In this document: positions 62,101 through 64,000 of the stretch, in pieces
Layout: the number at the start of each line of letters is the position of its first letter
Numbering within the stretch: the stretch's first letter is position 1
NCBI GenBank assembly: GCA_933822405.4
Contig: CAKOGP040000779.1
Location: 510,291 to 574,290 of the forward strand
From: Cylindrotheca closterium
Taxonomy: Eukaryota; Bacillariophyta; Bacillariophyceae; Bacillariales; Bacillariaceae
Length of the DNA: 64,000 nt
Reading direction: 5' to 3'
Program-made: the position numbers and the translations under genes
Notes under the pieces: generated by a model
Told to the model about the DNA's origin: nothing
The model's input: the letters and a program-made list of their open reading frames with translations, nothing else
Databases searched by the model: none

Positions 62101-64000
62101 TTACCAATCAATATCAGCATCATCGTCCACGAGTCCACTCCCAGATGGAGGTCGATAGGTATCCGCAAGGTTGTAACATTGTTCCAACGCCATGGAAGAA
62201 TCCTCCGACTCGGGCAATACCCCATTCATCAAATCTCGATTGTACAAGCCTCGATATCGATGTCCCAGCACCGTCTTCATATCGGTGGACACTTGGTTTA
62301 GATAGGGATAGACGCGTGTGGTATTCCCCAGCACGGCCACGACGGGGGTTTCGGGATGGACCAAGGATTTCCAATAGGATCCTGCACCGTATCCGCCACG
62401 GGTCAATCGATGCACGGTTTGATCCAAAATGAGACTCATGGATCGTTCCGGCCGATAGGAAATCCCCATGCCTTCCACAATGCACGTTAAATATTGCGAC
62501 AGGGGGCTGCTGTAGGGATATTGATGGTTGTTGCTGGCATCGCTGGTGGTGGGTAGAATGGGTCGGACCATGGTATTGAGACTAAAGTGGGTATGGAGGG
62601 AACGTTTGGTGGGATTCTCTAATGACACGCTTGTCAACACACCTCCATCCTTGACGTCCTTGAGCCAACTGCCGGGAGCCACGTCTTGTGGTCGATTTCG
62701 CTGGGCATCTCGTCCACTCGTTCGCATTCGATGATCCCGTTCCACACTGGTTCCGACTTGGAATCGTTCCCACAACTCGGAGCTATTGAATGACTTTGAT
62801 CCTCGTGAGGATGACTTGCTACCACCACCACCACCACCATTCTTGTTCATAGTACTAGTAGTAGTAGTTCCCAATACATCCATTTCCAGAATGGAACAAT
62901 TCCGTTGGGGTTGCAGACAGGCAAGATATTCCCACATGGATAGGCTCTTGGCTGTGGTTCCCCAACGTGAATCGCCACCTCCTTGTCCAAAAAAGGGTGC
63001 ATTTTGCAACCCAATGGTGTAACGTTCCGATTCCGCAGAAGCAGCAGAAGCAGATGACGACGAAGGATTCATGCGAAAGGGAAGGGTGGCAGATTCCAAG
63101 GCCATGGCCAATTGGGCTGTTTGTTCAAACAATGATTTCTTATTGCTATTGTTGCTGCTACCACCATCCAATCGCAAGGGAAGTGTGGCATGAGCATGTT
63201 CGTCAAAGTCACTCATGGCAAGACCATGGGACAAATTATGACGCAATCGATTGACATGAAAGGGTTGCCAGGATTCTTCTTGTGCCGTCGCAACTTGTTG
63301 TTGTTGTTCGTTTCCATCCTTTCCATCACTAGTTGTAGCATTAGTGTCACCACCATCTTGGGGATTGACCACGTGAACGACAAGTCGTGCCGCACTTTTG
63401 CATTCGTCTTGGAATTCTTGCAACAGATGTGTGGTCAGTCCGGCATACAATCCACATCCTTCCGTCGTGAAACAAACTCCCTGGACGGTATCCGAGGCTT
63501 CCAGCATGTGCCGAATTCGTTCGACCAAGTCATTTTCCTTCCAGGATTGGATGGTATCTGTGGTAGAATGATACGAATCCCAATGGGGGTGCATATGGGA
63601 TTGTTGGGAATAAGGTAGTGGGACTTTGGAAGATTGGGAATAGGGTGGCATGAGAATGTCCATCCAGTTGCTGTTTCGAATGTTGGGAGAAAAAGTTTGA
63701 GCAGAAGTTTGTGCAGATGATACTGTCGCTGTCTCATTCGTTGTGGTGGTGGTGGTGGTGGTGGTGGTAGCCGGCAATATGGCGGATTCGCCCCACTTGT
63801 CCAACTGAGATTGGAGTGGTGCTTCCGTATTTTGTTTCCATTGATTCTGTTGTCGCATTAGACGAGAAGATCGTTCGTATTCGTCTTCTTCTTCCTCCTC
63901 CTCTTCTTCTTCTTCGTTTTCATTATCATCCCAGTTGACATGTCTTGAATTCGATGCACTCGTCTTGTAAGAAGAAGAAGAAACAGTTTCTGTGGAGGGT
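62101..64000 (-). CDS. Misato/DML1-like tubulin-related protein, 3' part (continues past the right edge)
   Basis: The frame is open from 64000 to TAA at 62101; the ATG at 63858 is internal, since the codons upstream stay open and encode SNSRHVNWDDNENEEE and a Glu-rich stretch. The Misato pattern follows: IQSWKENDLVERIRHMLEAS, VQGVCFTTEGCGLYAGLTTH, LLQEFQDECKSAARLVVHVV, later SLNTMVRPILP, LTRGGYGAGSYWKSL and VVAVLGNTTRVYPYLNQV. These match the order in animal Misato and yeast Dml1 (ERIRYFAEECDSLQG, the GFSGVGAKVTELLQDEY-type helix). The family is related to tubulin/FtsZ and acts in mitochondrial distribution and, through the chaperonin CCT, in tubulin biogenesis. A poly-Thr run from a ggt/acc repeat and Gly/Ser-rich inserts are copy-specific. 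The true N-terminus is outside the window. Confidence 0.82.
   Translation of the reverse strand, partial: PSTETVSSSSYKTSASNSRHVNWDDNENEEEEEEEEEEDEYERSSRLMRQQNQWKQNTEAPLQSQLDKWGESAILPATTTTTTTTTTNETATVSSAQTSAQTFSPNIRNSNWMDILMPPYSQSSKVPLPYSQQSHMHPHWDSYHSTTDTIQSWKENDLVERIRHMLEASDTVQGVCFTTEGCGLYAGLTTHLLQEFQDECKSAARLVVHVVNPQDGGDTNATTSDGKDGNEQQQQVATAQEESWQPFHVNRLRHNLSHGLAMSDFDEHAHATLPLRLDGGSSNNSNKKSLFEQTAQLAMALESATLPFRMNPSSSSASAASAESERYTIGLQNAPFFGQGGGDSRWGTTAKSLSMWEYLACLQPQRNCSILEMDVLGTTTTSTMNKNGGGGGGSKSSSRGSKSFNSSELWERFQVGTSVERDHRMRTSGRDAQRNRPQDVAPGSWLKDVKDGGVLTSVSLENPTKRSLHTHFSLNTMVRPILPTTSDASNNHQYPYSSPLSQYLTCIVEGMGISYRPERSMSLILDQTVHRLTRGGYGAGSYWKSLVHPETPVVAVLGNTTRVYPYLNQVSTDMKTVLGHRYRGLYNRDLMNGVLPESEDSSMALEQCYNLADTYRPPSGSGLVDDDADIDW

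Overview
The window is nuclear DNA of a eukaryote, most likely a diatom, probably a benthic pennate one. The evidence is: short GT-AG spliceosomal introns of about 65-135 bases in at least eight genes; eukaryote-only housekeeping genes (Nup62, SmF, TTC4/Cns1, Misato, AASDH); two protein families I recall as expanded in diatoms (an RVxF/WYT family and a TPR-like family); and secreted proteins built from von Willebrand type D (VWD) domains with GDPH motifs, a class reported from diatom adhesive material. Genes are dense but separated, with no operons. All exon joins given here were checked by reading frame across the splice sites.

Layout. 1-9.2 kb: end of a Nup62-like nucleoporin gene, an AASDH-type adenylating enzyme, a coiled-coil protein, a three-exon type II membrane glycosyltransferase, then about 2.2 kb without a gene. 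9.2-34.2 kb is the accessory core: two paralogues of an unknown family (RVxF/WYT), a 5'-truncated VWD gene, three complete seven-exon secreted four-VWD genes in tandem (14601-19861, 20704-25899, 27497-32768), and a third RVxF/WYT paralogue on the far side. The VWD genes are mosaics: genes 1 and 3 resemble each other at the 5' end, while genes 1 and 2 are nearly identical, introns and 3' flank included, over their last 2.5 kb. This pattern suggests gene conversion or very recent unequal exchange.

35-39.1 kb: a TPR-like protein, an Smr-domain protein with tandem ubiquitin-interacting motifs, and SmF with a one-codon first coding exon. 39.5-43 kb: four diverged tandem copies of a very small gene (79-98 codons) of unknown function, each with the same short motif just upstream of its ATG. 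43.5-46.7 kb: a 3.17 kb element with terminal inverted repeats and a TA target duplication (Tc1/mariner-like ends) and no intact transposase that I can recognise.

46.9-64 kb: housekeeping genes: TTC4/Cns1 Hsp90 co-chaperone, a small membrane protein, an ABCG half transporter, a beta-trefoil-like protein with a hydrophobic tail, an ABHD4/5-type hydrolase, a SulP-STAS-cNMP transporter whose N-terminal tail repeats an LxSLFxPP-like motif, a small protein carrying the same motif, and a Misato/DML1 gene that runs off the right edge.

The strongest candidates for something undescribed are the mosaic VWD array with its RVxF/WYT flanking genes, the four-member small-gene family with its shared 5' motif, the Smr-UIM fusion, and the shared LxSLFxPP motif.
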